Shown here in pieces: positions 1 to 11,510 of a DNA stretch of 64,000 nucleotides. Source of the DNA: Endomychus coccineus (Eukaryota > Arthropoda > Insecta > Coleoptera > Endomychidae). Numbering within the stretch: position 1 is the stretch's first letter; each line of letters starts with the position of its first letter. The translations under genes were made by a program, and so were the position numbers. Location: positions 99,740,010-99,804,009 of the forward strand of contig OY294067.1 of NCBI GenBank assembly GCA_958510875.1. Reading direction: 5' to 3'. The notes under the pieces are model-generated. The model did no database searches. It worked only from the letters and a program-made list of their open reading frames with translations, and was not told the DNA's origin.

Positions 1-429
1 TTCGGCGACCTAGCGATCTACCATCTGACATACATTTCAGTATTGACAGCTACACGCGAATTTCCCTGACTTTCAATGGTCCATCATGGCCAAATGACAT
101 AACTTTTTCAATAGTCGGCTACGCTATCAATATATAGATTTAGATATAATAGAATAAAACACTTTCACTTTGTTTTTTATTATATCAATGAAGCTAATGG
201 CTTCCACCATTGAATATAGATTTAGCTTCGTCGCTATAGAATACTTATTGTGGGAAAATTGAACGGCGACACATTTGGATAATTAAAACAGTTTGAAAAC
301 TCTATACTGGAAAATCTCTGGACTCTAATACTTGTACTCTGGTGAAATTGTACGTATTGAAATACTTTCTTTACATACAGTAGAATTGTATGATGATGAC
401 CTTTCAGAAATATTATATAATATTTTACA

Positions 430-1140
430 GGGTCGATCATAAAATCCTTTTTGCAAAATTGAAGAGTCAGAGCTTTTATGGAAAGTGATTTAGAATGTAG
501 AACGCAGAGAGTGAAAATTTCGGAGGCTGGACTAAATCTCATATCTGGGGTATTGTCACTACAAATGGGAGATCCTCAAGGCTACATAATTAGCCTATTT
601 TCGTTTCTAATCTATATTAATGATCTACCACGAGCTGATGATAATAAGCTACTTATCAATTATGCAGATGATAGTAACATTGAAGTATCTGCAAATGACC
701 TTTGCCTTCCCGAAACAGAAATTGCCTCTGCGCTCTCAAGTATTGAACATTGGTGTATAAATGACAAACTCACATTGAACAAAAGTAAGACAAACTGCAT
801 CATCTTTACGTCAAGCCATAGTAGACTGCAAATTCCAGAAACATTAAATTTAAATAATTACATTTTGGAAATGAAGGATTATTTAAAATGTCTTGGAATA
901 AATGTAGATGAAAATTTCAACTGGTGTAAAGAAATCGAATAACGAAGTAAAATGCTGAGTTCCATCATTTATAGTTTACGTGTCATGAAACCACAACTTG
1001 AGGAAAATACATTAAAAGTTGTTTATTATGCCAACTTTCAATCTCTGTTGAGTTTTGGGGTAACAGCTACCAGGTTGATATGATATTCAGGCAGCAAAGA
1101 AGAGCAATACGAATAATCTTTGGATTAGGGTATAAGCTTA
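430..1140 (+). pseudogene. Non-LTR (LINE) reverse transcriptase remnant
   Basis: The translation gives VDHKILFAKL (fingers/palm motif A region, here without the catalytic Asp context being intact), then a broken GDPQG motif followed by LIYINDLP, then YADD with its downstream ASALSSIEHWCINDKLTLNKSKT, which is the classic Jockey/CR1-type thumb approach. After a stop at 940 the frame continues as a degraded ...KVVYYANF...LSFGV segment. Stops and frameshifts interrupt it, and the 5' end and endonuclease are absent. It is a dead, 5'-truncated copy in the first visible intron of the Ras-like gene. Confidence 0.75.
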
Positions 1141-1851
1141 GTTGCTGAGTTTTTTTCGAAAATAACAACTTGCTAACTGTTATTGGAATATAAATTTGTC
1201 AATCCTTTTTTTTTTATTCTCAAACATCGAAGATTCTTTACAGATTTCAAAAAATCTCCCAATTACAATACACGTAATATTCCATATATACAGGATGGTC
1301 CAGTTTCGAAAGCGGAAACTTCACAGGTAGACAGATAACTACAAAATAATATCAGTTTGTGCGATAAACTATATTCGAAAAATGCTTCATTACATAGATA
1401 CAGGGTGTCAAAATTTTTATAAAAATATCCAGATTTAATAATATTTTTAAAAGTACTTTAGATATTTAAAGGAAATTTGCCATATTATTTTACTTCCACC
1501 AGTGGCGTGCTTACAGATACATCTTCGATTATTTTTCATAAGAAATATGGTACGCCACTGATTTTTTTAGAAGTAAAAATTAAATCCTTGTTCAATTTAC
1601 AACAAAAAAGAGCTCCTTACTTTTTTTCGTTTGACACATCGTTTGCCAGTAAAAAATTAAAATTCTTTATGCAACTGGAATTCAGACAAATTTCAATCTG
1701 TCGTAGTAGGCCATTAAAAAACAACTACTACTGTAAATGTTCTTTCATTCTATTATGACAGTTGATTGAATTGTGTCATGTAATTTAATTTCGAGTTATT
1801 GTTAATATTGTTATTAGTGTTGCGCAAGTATTAATCTGAAAAATACTTTTT

Positions 1852-2484
1852 TCTAACAACGAATACGCAGATATTCATTTTTGCTAAGGATTTTGTGATG
1901 GAAATCCAGAAGCAGCAGTTCGTGAATATCGTAGACGCTATCCAAATAGAAAAGGTCTAGATGGTCGCGTTTTCATCAGAACACATCAGAATTTTCGTAA
2001 CTTTGGCCTGCATGTTGATAACGAACGGAACAGAAGCCGTCGATATAATATTCAGAATAATCATATACTCCGTACTTTTGATAACAATCCGAGGCTGAGC
2101 TCTCGGAAGGCAGCTCAGAACCTTCACATACCGAAGTCTATAATATTACAAACACTACACGATGACCACAGACATGCATATCACCTACAGCCTGTTCAGG
2201 ATTTGCATCCTGGTGATGCTGAAAAGAGAATAAGATTTTGCCAGTGGCTTTTAAACTCAATGGAAGAAAATCCTGAGTTTTTCCATAAGATTCTTTGGGC
2301 GGATGAATCCTCTTTCACCAGACGTGGGGTAACAAATTACCATAATACCCATATTTGGGCTAATCGGAATCCTCGAGAAATTCGGCCAAGATCATTTCAA
2401 AATGAATTTTCCGTAAATTGGTTGGGCGTTATTGATGTTAATGTTTGTGGTCCACATTTCCTATCCCCAAGGATGAACCTTTGA
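1852..2484 (+). pseudogene. Tc1/mariner-superfamily transposase (DUF4817-type helix-turn-helix plus DDE), truncated
   Basis: Reading from 1852, NEYADIHF, a stop codon (TAA at 1885), then GFCDGNPEAAVREYRRRYP is the N-terminal helix-turn-helix typical of a mariner lineage widespread in arthropods (Pfam DUF4817). It continues without a break through a second HTH (NPRLSSRKAAQNLHIP) to the catalytic core ILWADESSF (first Asp) and GVTNYHNTHIWA. It ends abruptly after GPHFLSPRMNL, so the second and third catalytic acidic residues are missing. Upstream (1499-1560) an inverted pair CAGTGGCGT / ACGCCACTG sits in what is probably the element's leader, and acagggtg-type motifs at 1290 and 1400 may be relics of termini. 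Confidence 0.8.
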
Positions 2485-2665
2485 GTATTTATTAATTATT
2501 AGTTCAAAATAGTATTCAAACACATAGTTTTATTCGTTTTCTAATATAGATGATGATGGCTACTTGGTAGCTGGAAGGTTCTTAGTAATTTAATGGTATT
2601 TTTAGTGGTTGAGGGTGATCATTTTGTACTTATTAGTATTATTCGTGGAGTCAGTTCTACTTGGG
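2485..2665 (+). repeat. Interspersed repeat, second copy near 63.85 kb
   Basis: The stretch with aaggttcttagtaatttaa and ttttgtacttattagtatta recurs with about 80% identity by eye at 63835-63970 in the same orientation. It follows the truncated transposase and holds no reading frame. A short imperfect hairpin (ACCACTGAG / CTCAGTGGT) follows at about 2665-2737. Confidence 0.5.
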
Positions 2666-2739
2666 GACCACTGAGAAACCACAGTAGTATATTAAAGCTA
2701 TGGAAATCGGTACTGTGCTTGCTCAGTGGTTCCTAGTAC

Positions 2740-4430
2740 TGAACTAATAAAGCTATTGGCTACTTAACTCCACTTCAATCTGATATTCACTAGAAAATTT
2801 TCATAAACGTAAATTTTCATATTTTATTCTATTCTTACACACCGTTTATCAGAATACTTATGATGTGTTTTAATAATCGATGTCCTTTCAAAATTGACCA
2901 TAGACAATTAGTGCAAAATTGTATTGTTTTATTCAGTTATTTAGATTCGTGTTCTTCATTCATTGCTGACAGTTGACAGTTTGCCAGTGGATGCAATCAC
3001 TGTCACGACGTTTTTGACTCATATTGGGTTATTTGAAAAAAATTCGATAGATTTATAATTTTGCACATACGTGTATTTAAATTTGTCAGGAATGTGATGC
3101 GCATAAGAGCAATAAGATAAAATTTCATCGCCAGTATTACACAACTTGAAAAAACCACGGTTTAGTTGGATGAAACAACAACAGAGAACAATTACAAATT
3201 TATAACAATCTTTCTAGATGAAAATGCAAGCATAGTAATTATTATTTCAATAAATAGTTATCTAGACCTAGATAAACTTTCAGAATGTAACAATCAGATA
3301 ATTAGCTAGTTAATAACTAATTTCCATTGCTCCTCTTGTTGGTACACTTTTTCGCGGGTTAAATGAATTTCCGAAGAAAGTGTAACTGTCAGCGTCAAAT
3401 AGAAATTATCGCTAATTTTCATATGAGATCATGATAGCTCTAGTAAGTACTATAAGGTGAAGCTTGCATTGGAACAAGAATTTATAATTACTGAAACCAA
3501 TGTTGAAGTAAATCGTTTATCCGAGATGAATTTCGGCGTTTCTAATTAACTTTACTCCATGAAAAACGTTATTTCCCAAAATTAATTAACTTCTCTCTCA
3601 TCTCTTATGATACTCTGCAAATAGCATGTGAACCAATTATTATTACAGAAATACTGAATTAGCGAAAGATCGCAAAATAATCTACGAGGCACGCAACCAA
3701 CCATCTCAAACTTGTTTAATTTTATGTTGAGGTTAATTTTCTGGGGTTAAGGACCTTTGAAGCATAATTATTTACTTCCTTTGAACTTCATTAAAATTGA
3801 CTGCAAAAGTGGCGCGCACGACGAACTTTTCCTATAACGGTATAATGTTTCAGGGGTTTTGTTAGACCTTTTAACCCCAAAACAACTGAAGAACTTGTGT
3901 GTTGACAATGTTTATGTACCCAAATATCAACTACTGTAAGTTAAATATCATCCGCTTATTTCTTGTTCTAGAACTTCGTGAATCTAATCTGCTAATCATT
4001 TCAGATGTCTACTGAACATCATAGGAAGATATAGATTTGTATCTAATTCATTTTTTATTATTCTGGAGAGATAATTTCATGACTATCCAACTGAACAATA
4101 ACTGCAATTGGTGTAGGTTGAATTGCTATTTCTTCTCAAACTTGCGGAAACTGAACACTCCACGAAGCAGAGAAACTATTGAAATTTGGGGAACAGACTT
4201 TCCGAACAAGATATTTAAAAAAGGATCTTTCATTTATACTTATACAATATGCCGCGTTTAGTACCAGCCTGTCGGTTTTCACCTTATGTCGTTATGTAAT
4301 AATAAATATTCAGGATTAGAGTGTGATGGAATGAAACAAAATGTTAAAACTCAGTGAGAAGAGATCAGATTCAAAGTATTTTTTATTTTCAATTCTGACA
4401 GACAGTCAATATAATAATTAAATTACAAAT
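2740..4430. other. No recognisable feature
   Basis: AT-rich presumed intronic DNA with only short incidental reading frames. I see no protein motif, no tandem array and no clear transposon terminus here. Confidence 0.5.
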
Positions 4431-4449
4431 AACGTTAGTCATAAACATG

Positions 4450-4712
4450 GATTACATGATCAAACTATTTGAAAATATATCCCGATGTAGACTTCCGATC
4501 TTGCAGATCATTCATCATTCCAATTCTTCATTCATCGCCGACTCCCACTGTTTCCGACATGAATGACTTTTCACTTCATCATAAGACAATGGTACATTAT
4601 TAACGAATTCTTCAGCTGAAAGTGCAAATATTACTGGATCTCCAGAAAATGGAAGATCATTTTCACGCGATGGAACTAAATGTGAGTTCATTTCAAAATC
4701 TTTATGCCACAA
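4450..4712 (-). pseudogene. Copia RT start fused by deletion to RNase H
   Basis: The segment VNNVPLSYDEV followed by WESAMNEELE is the beginning of the RVT_2 domain. Two stops follow, and then DLQDRKSTSGYIF, a hallmark of copia RNase H that normally lies about 300 residues later. The simplest reading is an internal deletion of nearly the whole reverse transcriptase. Confidence 0.7.
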
Positions 4713-4727
4713 AGGAGATTTTCCAAT

Positions 4728-5450
4728 TCAGGATATGTGTTCTGATGATCCAGAATGATTGTCGCCTTCTTTAAAGTCCTTATCACCTTGATTTACTGAA
4801 GATTTTCTGCAAATATTCTCATCGCTCTGAATGTCACACATAGTCATTTCTTCGGATTCAGTTTTGCCTGCATTACTCACCGGATGAAACTCATTTTCTT
4901 TATTTTCAACAACAACCAGAGGACATGTTTTAAAATTTTTCATGCATTCCATTGATTCATAAAATATCACATCTCTTCCAATCTTCACACATTCATTCTC
5001 ACAATCCCACAATCTGTATACATTTGGAACATAATCAATCATAATACATTTCAAACTCTTCTTATCAAATTTGCTATTTCGAAACTGTTTAGGTTTGTGA
5101 AGATATGCCTTAAAACCAAATATACGTAAATTTGATAGATTTGGTTTCTTACCATTCCATATTTCAAATGATGTTTGACATTTCATAGCTGTTGTGGGAG
5201 ATCTATTCAACAAATATGCTGATGTTCTGACTGCTTCACCCCAAAAATATCCATATTTGCACCAATAATCATAGAACGTGCCTTTTCAACTGAAGACCTA
5301 TTCAGTCTTTCAGCACGACCATTTTGCTCTGAAGAATATGGTACAGTATAATCAATAATGATTCCATTCGAATCAAAAAATCTCTAAACTCGTTAGAAAT
5401 ATATTCTCCACCATTATCACATTTCAATTTCAAACTTGATTATGCTGTTG
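4728..5450 (-). pseudogene. Copia integrase C-terminal half
   Basis: Beyond the nested LINE, the minus strand reads KCDNGGEYISNEF (second catalytic Asp), YSSEQNGRAER (catalytic Glu region), a frameshift near 5250, then LLNRSPTTAMKCQTSFEIWNG and LRIFGFKAYLHKP, the conserved copia region after the integrase core. An in-frame stop in the core and the frameshift mark it as dead. Confidence 0.8.
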
Positions 5451-5457
5451 TCATAGA

Positions 5458-6792
5458 TATATAGATAGATATTTTTTGGCGAAAATCATTATAACTTACA
5501 TTATAATTATTTACATAGTCAAAGAAATGTTTTAAATATTAAGAACAATTAAAAATAAATGGTTGTGACAATTAAGCAAATAAAAATAGAGTCAATACTT
5601 TCTCCACAGCACATTCAAGGACACATTAAAAAACATAGAGTGATCGCAGCTTTTTGTCTAATCTAAGCTGAGTTTAGCAAAATATTCACTAATGGAGTAT
5701 GGTTCAATATTAATCAATAGTTTTTTCAATTCCTTTTTGAATGCATTTATGCCTTTTATACGCGACAGATGTTCTGGCGGTGCGTTGTAGAATTTGATGG
5801 CACTATATTCTGGACCCTTTTCGCTTATTGTGAGGCGGTGTTTAGGCAGGGCGTACATGTGGTTGGGTCGGGTAGCGTATGTGCAGGGATTTTTGCTGAA
5901 TAAACTTTGATGTTTTCTCAAAAACATTATGCACTCCATAATGTAGATTCCATAGGTCGTAAGAAAGACGTATTTCTTGAAGATTCCTCTGCAGGACTGA
6001 CGCCTCTTTAGGCCATATGTAATACGCAATACAGATTTCTGTAACCGAAATACTCTCGTTACGTTCGGGCTATGACCCCAAATAATGATTCCATATTTTA
6101 TAATTGAAAATATATACACTGTTTTAATGGCCTCCCTGTTTAAGTATTTTGCAACTACTCGTATTGTATAGCAAGCCTGACTTAGTTTTTCACATATTTT
6201 ATTTATTTGCGATGCAAAAGATAGGTGTTCGTTGAAGTTAAACTCAACCCAGCCTCCATCTAGGATTATTTGCTTCGGGCATATGAAGTTATTATTATGT
6301 GTTTTGAAGAGAATACAACAGGTTTTGTTTTTATTTAGTATTAGTTTGTTAGGTATAAGGTAATTGTTTACGATTTTCAGAATTGTCAATGCTATATGTT
6401 CTGGAGATCGATCTTTTAGTACAGGTACCACTGCATTTGGGTCATCGGCATAGCTAACAAGTTGTTCACTAGTGTTCTGTATACTTTGAGGTAGGTCGTT
6501 TATGAAGATAATGAATAATATGGGACCCAGAATGCTGCCTTGTGGAATGCCGTTATTAATTTGGATTTCGTTGGATAAGCTGAGGGTTTGATTGTTAGAT
6601 ATCTTGACTTTTTGTATCCGGTTAAATAGATATGATTTGATTAGGGCGAGTGCAATTCCACGAACACCATAACGCTCAAGTTTTCCATACAAAATTTCGT
6701 GGTTCAGGCAGTCAAAAGCCTTAGTTAAGTCCATAAAGATTCCACAGGCTGCACCGTCACTCTCTAGGGCATTTAATACTTTTTTCAAAAAA
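5458..6792 (-). mobile_element. LINE (Jockey/CR1-like) inserted in the copia integrase
   Basis: A 376-codon open frame (6788-5658) encodes most of a non-LTR reverse transcriptase: CGIFMDLTKAFDCLNHEIL (motif A, catalytic Asp), NGIPQGSILGPILFIIFIND (motif B), a YADD box (here SYADDPNAV), LNKNKTCCILF, and a thumb/C-terminal region with IIKYGIIIWG and a final PEHLSRIKGINAFKKELKKLL. It is the most intact retroelement frame in the window, but it lacks the endonuclease and ORF1, so it is 5'-truncated, as LINE insertions usually are. The 3' UTR is AT-rich and ends near ATATCTATCTATATATCTAT at about 5460. It interrupts copia in the same orientation and is therefore younger than it. Confidence 0.85.
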
Positions 6793-7305
6793 TCAAATCA
6801 TATTTTTGAATGATTTAAAATATCCAAATACCTCAGACTTTGAAGACAATAAATATGTCATGCAGAAATCAGAAAAATAATCAAGAAATGTCAAAAAATA
6901 TCGTTTATTATCCCATGTAGATGGCGTTATTGAACCACATACATCTGCAGTTCTATGACCTTCATATGACAATTTATGTTGTTTAGCATTCACACAACTC
7001 TCACAAAATTTTCTTTCAGTCAAATCATTCAGTTTGAAACCTTCTATCATGTTTTCCAATTTTCTGATATACTGTTCATTCAAATGACCAAGCCGTTGAT
7101 GCCATATATCATAACTATTATTTTCAGCAATATAAACTTCATTCAAATCTATATCAACATGAAAGATTACTTCATATAGAGTGTTGTATTTGAAGCCACT
7201 TACCACAACTACATTATCTTTCGAAATGCCGACTACATTATTATTGAATACTACCTTGAAACAATTTTCTTCAATTCTACGCACGGACAAGAGATTTTTT
7301 CTCAA
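6793..7305 (-). pseudogene. Copia GAG-pre-integrase and integrase N-terminal half
   Basis: The translation shows the HHCC zinc finger of copia integrases: WHQRLGHLNEQ with His-x3-His, then KFCESCVNAKQ with Cys-x2-Cys. The start of the catalytic core follows (YFLTFLDYFSDF, first Asp). It is cut at 6793 by insertion of a LINE, and the core resumes at about 5450 on the other side. Confidence 0.85.
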
Positions 7306-7397
7306 ACTAGGTACATAAATTACATTATTGATGGTACAAATATATTTACACCTCTAACATTATTTGATACTCTCAAATATACGACATGTGTACCTTC

Positions 7398-7676
7398 TTA
7401 ATCTTGGTCAACTTTAGCTACACCTATTTTCAAAGAAGTTATCAATTTCCGTACTCCCTTCAGTAAATCCATATCATTTACAAGATGATCGGATGCTCCC
7501 GAGTCTACACACCATGATGACTTCCTTGAATCATTCGTTAAACATCCTTCGTTCGTCATGAATGCTATAGCTTCTATATCCTCTTCTGATTCAGCATCTT
7601 TGGACACATGAGCTTGCTTCTTTCTTTGCCGAGGTTGTTTTTCCAAAAAACGATTCTTTAGTCTATTAGGAAATTC
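7398..7676 (-). pseudogene. Copia protease segment
   Basis: The frame that follows the gag stop codon contains a basic linker (EKQPRQRKKQAH) and then SSWCVDSGASDHLV, the aspartic protease active-site loop (DSG) of copia polyproteins. It stops at 7398. The next part of pol resumes in another frame at 7305, so there is a frameshift in between. Confidence 0.8.
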
Positions 7677-7679
7677 ATT

Positions 7680-8282
7680 TCAAAAATGGCCTACTTCATT
7701 GCATCCAAAACAACGTACTTCATTTCTTCTATTTTGTAGCTTCGAGCCAAATGCACTACCATGATTGTCACCATGAACAATCACATGTCGTCTTTCAGCT
7801 TCCTTATCCAAAAGCCGTCCCTTCAGAGAATTAGTAGTAATATTGTCATTTGATAGAGTTTCAATAGCAGTGACAACAATATTATATGATTCTGGTAGTG
7901 TTAGTAGTAAAATACAAGCTATCATTTCTTCCTCCAATTTTCCTCCAGCTGATTTAATTTGACGCACAATATCATCAAATTTCAACAAATGAGTTTCCAT
8001 TGACATCCCTTCTTCATATTTCATTCTCAGTAAATTTCTCAAAAAATAAAGTCTATTAGAAACCACTTTTCTTTCAAATATATGCACAAACTTATCCCAT
8101 TTTTCTTTTGCTGTAGATCCCTCTCGAACGTACTCTAAATGTGTACCAGTAACACACTGGACTATTACTGACTTTGCTTTACTGTATTTTCTATCAAATA
8201 CCTTCTTATCATCTTCTTGTTCTGGCCGAAGTTCGGTAAGACATTTCAAAACATCATTCTCGATAAATGTCATAAATAGCAA
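7680..8282 (-). pseudogene. Copia gag with CCHC zinc knuckle
   Basis: A 200-codon reading frame with the UBN2/gag architecture of copia elements: VREGSTAKEKWDKFVHIFERK, then LRNLLRMKYEEGMSMETHLLKF and LLTLPESYNIVVTAIET, ending in a zinc knuckle CFGCNEVGHF. A TGA interrupts the knuckle before its final Cys, at 7677-7679. The same frame then continues through 7646-7398 into the protease, so gag and pol were one polyprotein. Gag packages the element RNA in virus-like particles. The start ATG at 8282 is internal: the usual N-terminal W-x-x-K segment is not in frame upstream. Confidence 0.85.
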
Positions 8283-8555
8283 AAGGCGGTGATATTCAGT
8301 AGGCCAGATAACATCTTACCGTGCCCTCCTCCAGGTGGAAAGTAGAGCTACAGGTCCTATATGTTGTACGATGTTACTGCATGTTTAAGATCCCCATCTG
8401 CCCTTGGAAATAGTCAGGATTCGGCAAAAAAAGTTTCCTCGTTAGGGTGAACTTGCCTCATGGCGTCGGTGCTAAGCCACATGATATAATACGTGATAAA
8501 ATGGAAATAATAATGATAATTAGACAATTCCATCACTTCAACAAATGTTAAAAAT
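8283..8555. other. Unassigned stretch 5' of the copia gag
   Basis: No protein motif is visible. It may include degraded copia leader or LTR sequence on the minus strand, but I could not match it to another copy in the window. Confidence 0.3.
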
Positions 8556-8559
8556 GGTT

Positions 8560-8710
8560 ATTCTCTAAATAATAGTAGAGTCGACATTAATATTCCTAAC
8601 GAACATTCCGTAATGTTTCCGTTGAGATGGCACGGCATTCCTGTGTGATCCTTCGTCTTAGTTGCTCTATGTTTTCTGGTTGGTTTTGTACATAACAGAT
8701 TTCAAAAGAT
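8560..8710 (-). pseudogene. Mariner-type transposase C-terminal fragment
   Basis: The minus strand reads QPENIEQLRRRITQECRAI then ETLRNVR, the conserved C-terminus of DUF4817-type mariner transposases, degenerating toward a HFEHL-like end. It is an inverted partner of the fragment at 9515-9680, with closely similar nucleotide sequence (gagcaactaagac / gagcaactaagat). Confidence 0.7.
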
Positions 8711-8769
8711 CCCACAAAAAGACATCTAATCATGTTAGGTCTGATCAAAATAAGATTAACATGGATATC

Positions 8770-9120
8770 TGTTTGGTATGCAGTGGGCTATAATCACAGA
8801 ACTAGAAGAGAAATTGCAGAACCTGTCCTAAAATTAAAGAGGGAGTATTTGAATGTACTTTTCGAAGAAGAGCAATAATACCTCATGCTTCCATAACCAT
8901 CTCGATAGGAATTCAAAATAAATGGAAAGGTAGGTGGAGAGATAACTTGTTTAAAATGTTTTTTAAATGCAAGCAAGCGTTCTAGGGTAATGCCAATTTG
9001 AACCTTCTGATTGTGTTTATGTCTTATCGTATTTTCTTATGAATCGGCAAGAACACAAGCGTTTATCTAGATGCTAATAACAAAACAGCCATGATTAATT
9101 GATCACGTGACTTCCCTCAC
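8770..9120. other. No recognisable feature apart from repeat pieces
   Basis: No coding motif. The end of it, agcaaactagcttccggaca at about 9129, belongs to the interspersed repeat family seen at 45.9, 46.4 and 24.6 kb. Confidence 0.4.
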
Positions 9121-9221
9121 TTTTGTTAGCAAACTAGCTTCCGGACACTATATCGGAAAATAAAATTGAAAGTGAAAACTTTTTTAAAGACAAGCTTTCA
9201 TTTAAAAAGTGTACTGAAAAG

Positions 9222-9415
9222 AAATATGAAATCATGATCTCCGACCGCAAAAATCACGTATACCAATTTTGAAAAGAATCGAACCATAATCACCTAACTC
9301 ATCCGCCATCTTGAATTTTTTTATTTTGACTGAAATATCATGATCTCCGACCCCAAAGACCCCATATACCAATTTTAAATAGAATCGGACCATAATCCAT
9401 CTTGTTTTTTCCTCT
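9222..9415 (+). repeat. Two-copy tandem repeat of about 110 bp
   Basis: The unit beginning gaaat(at)catgatctccgacc and containing tataccaatttt(g/a)aa(a/t)agaatcg(g/a)accataat occurs at about 9225-9300 and again at about 9333-9400. A CA-rich microsatellite follows directly. Confidence 0.7.
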
Positions 9416-9417
9416 TA

Positions 9418-9455
9418 GAATACACACACACGCGCACACACACACACACACTCAC
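9418..9455 (+). repeat. (CA)n microsatellite
   Basis: An imperfect CA dinucleotide run (acacacacacgcgcacacac and continuing) immediately after the tandem repeat. It is likely polymorphic in length. Confidence 0.9.
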
Positions 9456-9509
9456 GCCCCCACATTGCCAGAACCCAGCCACCCACCCCAATTGAAATAT
9501 GTCTAGTAC

Positions 9510-9690
9510 GAAACCAAACCAGAAAACATTGAGCAACTAAGATATAGGATCACACAGGAATATCGGGCCTAATCAGCGGAAATATTGCAGAATGTTCGTC
9601 AGGAATTCGAAAGTCAACTCTACTATTGGTTAGATGATAACGGAAACCATTTTGAACATTTGTCGAAGTTATTTTTTCCATTTCATCAAA
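9510..9690 (+). pseudogene. Mariner-type transposase C-terminal fragment
   Basis: The plus strand reads PENIEQLRYRITQEYRA, a stop, SAEILQNVRQEFESQLYYWL and DNGNHFEHL, the end of a DUF4817-type mariner transposase. It carries on into about 200 bp of probable 3' UTR ending near gccacctgtataatg (about 9900). With the inverted copy at 8560-8710 it forms a tail-out pair around 800 bp of other repeat DNA. Confidence 0.75.
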
Positions 9691-10463
9691 ATTCAAAGAT
9701 TTGAATAGGCATTACTTTGGAACGCCTGCCTGAGTTTAAAAAAATTAACAAATTCCACGGGGGTGACTATGTGAGTCTAGGAGATTTTCCAACCCTCTTG
9801 AAAAGTACATCAGAATACGTCCCTTTCGCATTTTGAAATATCTCTTCTTGTTCTGGAGCTTATAGCCTATTGCTCCTTTTCAAATTGCCACCTGTATAAT
9901 GACTCTACACCGCTACTATTGTAACTAAAATTTTTGTAATTTCTAAATTATGGTGGAATAGATATATTATTATTCTCCTCCAAGTTCTGTTAAGTACCTT
10001 TGAAAATTTCATCAATTGTTGTTGAAAAGGAAGTGGTTCATAGAATTCATGAATCACCTCATGCACTGATTCTTAGGTAAGTGAGTTGAAATAAAATGTT
10101 CTTATGGGTACGAGATGACGTAATTCGCATTTTCCATCATGCTCAATAGTGCGCAGACATTATAATCTGATTACAAAGTGGGTGAAAACGTTACGGAATT
10201 CAGCTCATAATTGAGTGAATATGAAGAAATATTCTGTCAGTTTTACATTTATATCTGCTCAAACGTCTCGTTTGTAATACAAGTGCATTGTTGATTATTC
10301 CATAACAAATGGAACAATAAGATATTTTCATGGTTTCGCATATATACATGTCGATAACGCAATATGATACGTGTTTAATATTGTATAATGATACAATTAT
10401 CAAGTAATGCATATACTTAATTTCAGAAAATCAGCTGATTGTCATAAAATTTTTGTTACATAT

Positions 10464-11510
10464 ACAGGGTGCTGCATTGGTGTGTCCAAGTTCGATATAT
10501 TTGTTATTATAGAAGATATCAAATAAAGTTATTTACGAAAATTGTACAGATTTGTAAACTTCACATTTGAAAATTGTTTTGTACAGGATGTTCCATTATG
10601 TTAAACCATATATTTTCAATGAGTGGCCACCTATAAATTATTTCAAATTCAGATCATGATCATCTTTCTCATACTTGCAATATAAGGTTTCATATAATGA
10701 TATGAGGTATTTCAGAACTCATGACCAATTGTATATTAAAATCATTGCAAGTTCAATGCCCTATAGCCTATATACTCCAAACAAATCAACTTGACATTGA
10801 TTTTTTGCAAGTATAAGTTTTCGACATTGCAGTTTTATAAGGAGTAGCAACTTTTTAATATGGCAACAACTGAATACAGGGGAAGTCAAAAGTCGAGCAC
10901 CGGAGTTTCTCAATTTTTTTAATGAATGACAGTTAAAGAGTTACCTATGCCTAAAATTATTAATTTCTGAGATATTTTTAATTTAATAACCGAAAGAGTT
11001 TTCTAGAAATTATTTCATTATAAATAATTAGCCGTGGAAAAATGATAGTGTACCTGAATAATTATTTTATGTTTCATTATTTTTGTATGACAATTTGTCT
11101 TACTATACTTTTCCCAAGGCTATCTAGTGAATAATAGAACAATATTTTAGTATCTCTTTTTTTTATTAAATTGGGAATATCTCAGCAATCAATGATTTAA
11201 GGTATAGAGAACGCTTGATAAAAATTGTAGCACATGCACTTATGCCTGCATAAAATTTATGTCAGGTTGTTTTGTTTGGAGTATACGTTGAACTAAAATA
11301 CATTGAAATACCACATTTAATCTAAAATCGCAACAACATATAGCCTGTCCCATTTAAGAAAATGCACGTTTGGTTCACCTTTGTAATATGAACATTTCAA
11401 AATGTGGAGTTTCACAATTTTCATGAATAACATTACTTGATATCTTCGAGAATAACGGATATATTTATGTTCGACACGCTAATTTCACATTCTGAACATA
11501 ATAAAAATTC
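10464..11510. mobile_element. Foldback/long inverted repeat element
   Basis: The left arm (from acagggtgctgcattggtg through gaagatatca, about 10480-10910) is repeated in inverted orientation on the right (about 11130-11505). Paired blocks are: the outer block with gaagatatca(a/g)(a/g)taa, the block with ttgatttgtttggagtatat against ttgttttgtttggagtatac, and an inner block around ttaatttctgagatattt against attgggaatatctcagcaat. Identity is about 70-75% by eye. No coding capacity is visible. It looks like an old non-autonomous element with long arms, possibly a mariner relative given the acagggtg end. Confidence 0.6.

Larger units (their letters stand above)
4440..8282 (-). mobile_element. Copia (Ty1-type) LTR retrotransposon, degenerate, with a nested LINE
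   Basis: On the minus strand the domain order is gag (8282-7680), protease (about 7550), GAG-pre-integrase zinc finger and integrase (7305-6793 and 5450-4728), a stub of RVT_2 reverse transcriptase (4712-4515) and a scrap of RNase H (4510-4450, DLQDRKSTSGYIF). That is the Ty1/copia order, with integrase before reverse transcriptase. A LINE of about 1.3 kb sits inside the integrase, and most of the reverse transcriptase is deleted, so the RT start runs directly into RNase H. Several stops and frameshifts show the copy is dead. I could not identify a matched LTR pair. A TGT...ACA-like stretch at about 4335-4400 could be part of the 3' LTR. Confidence 0.85.
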
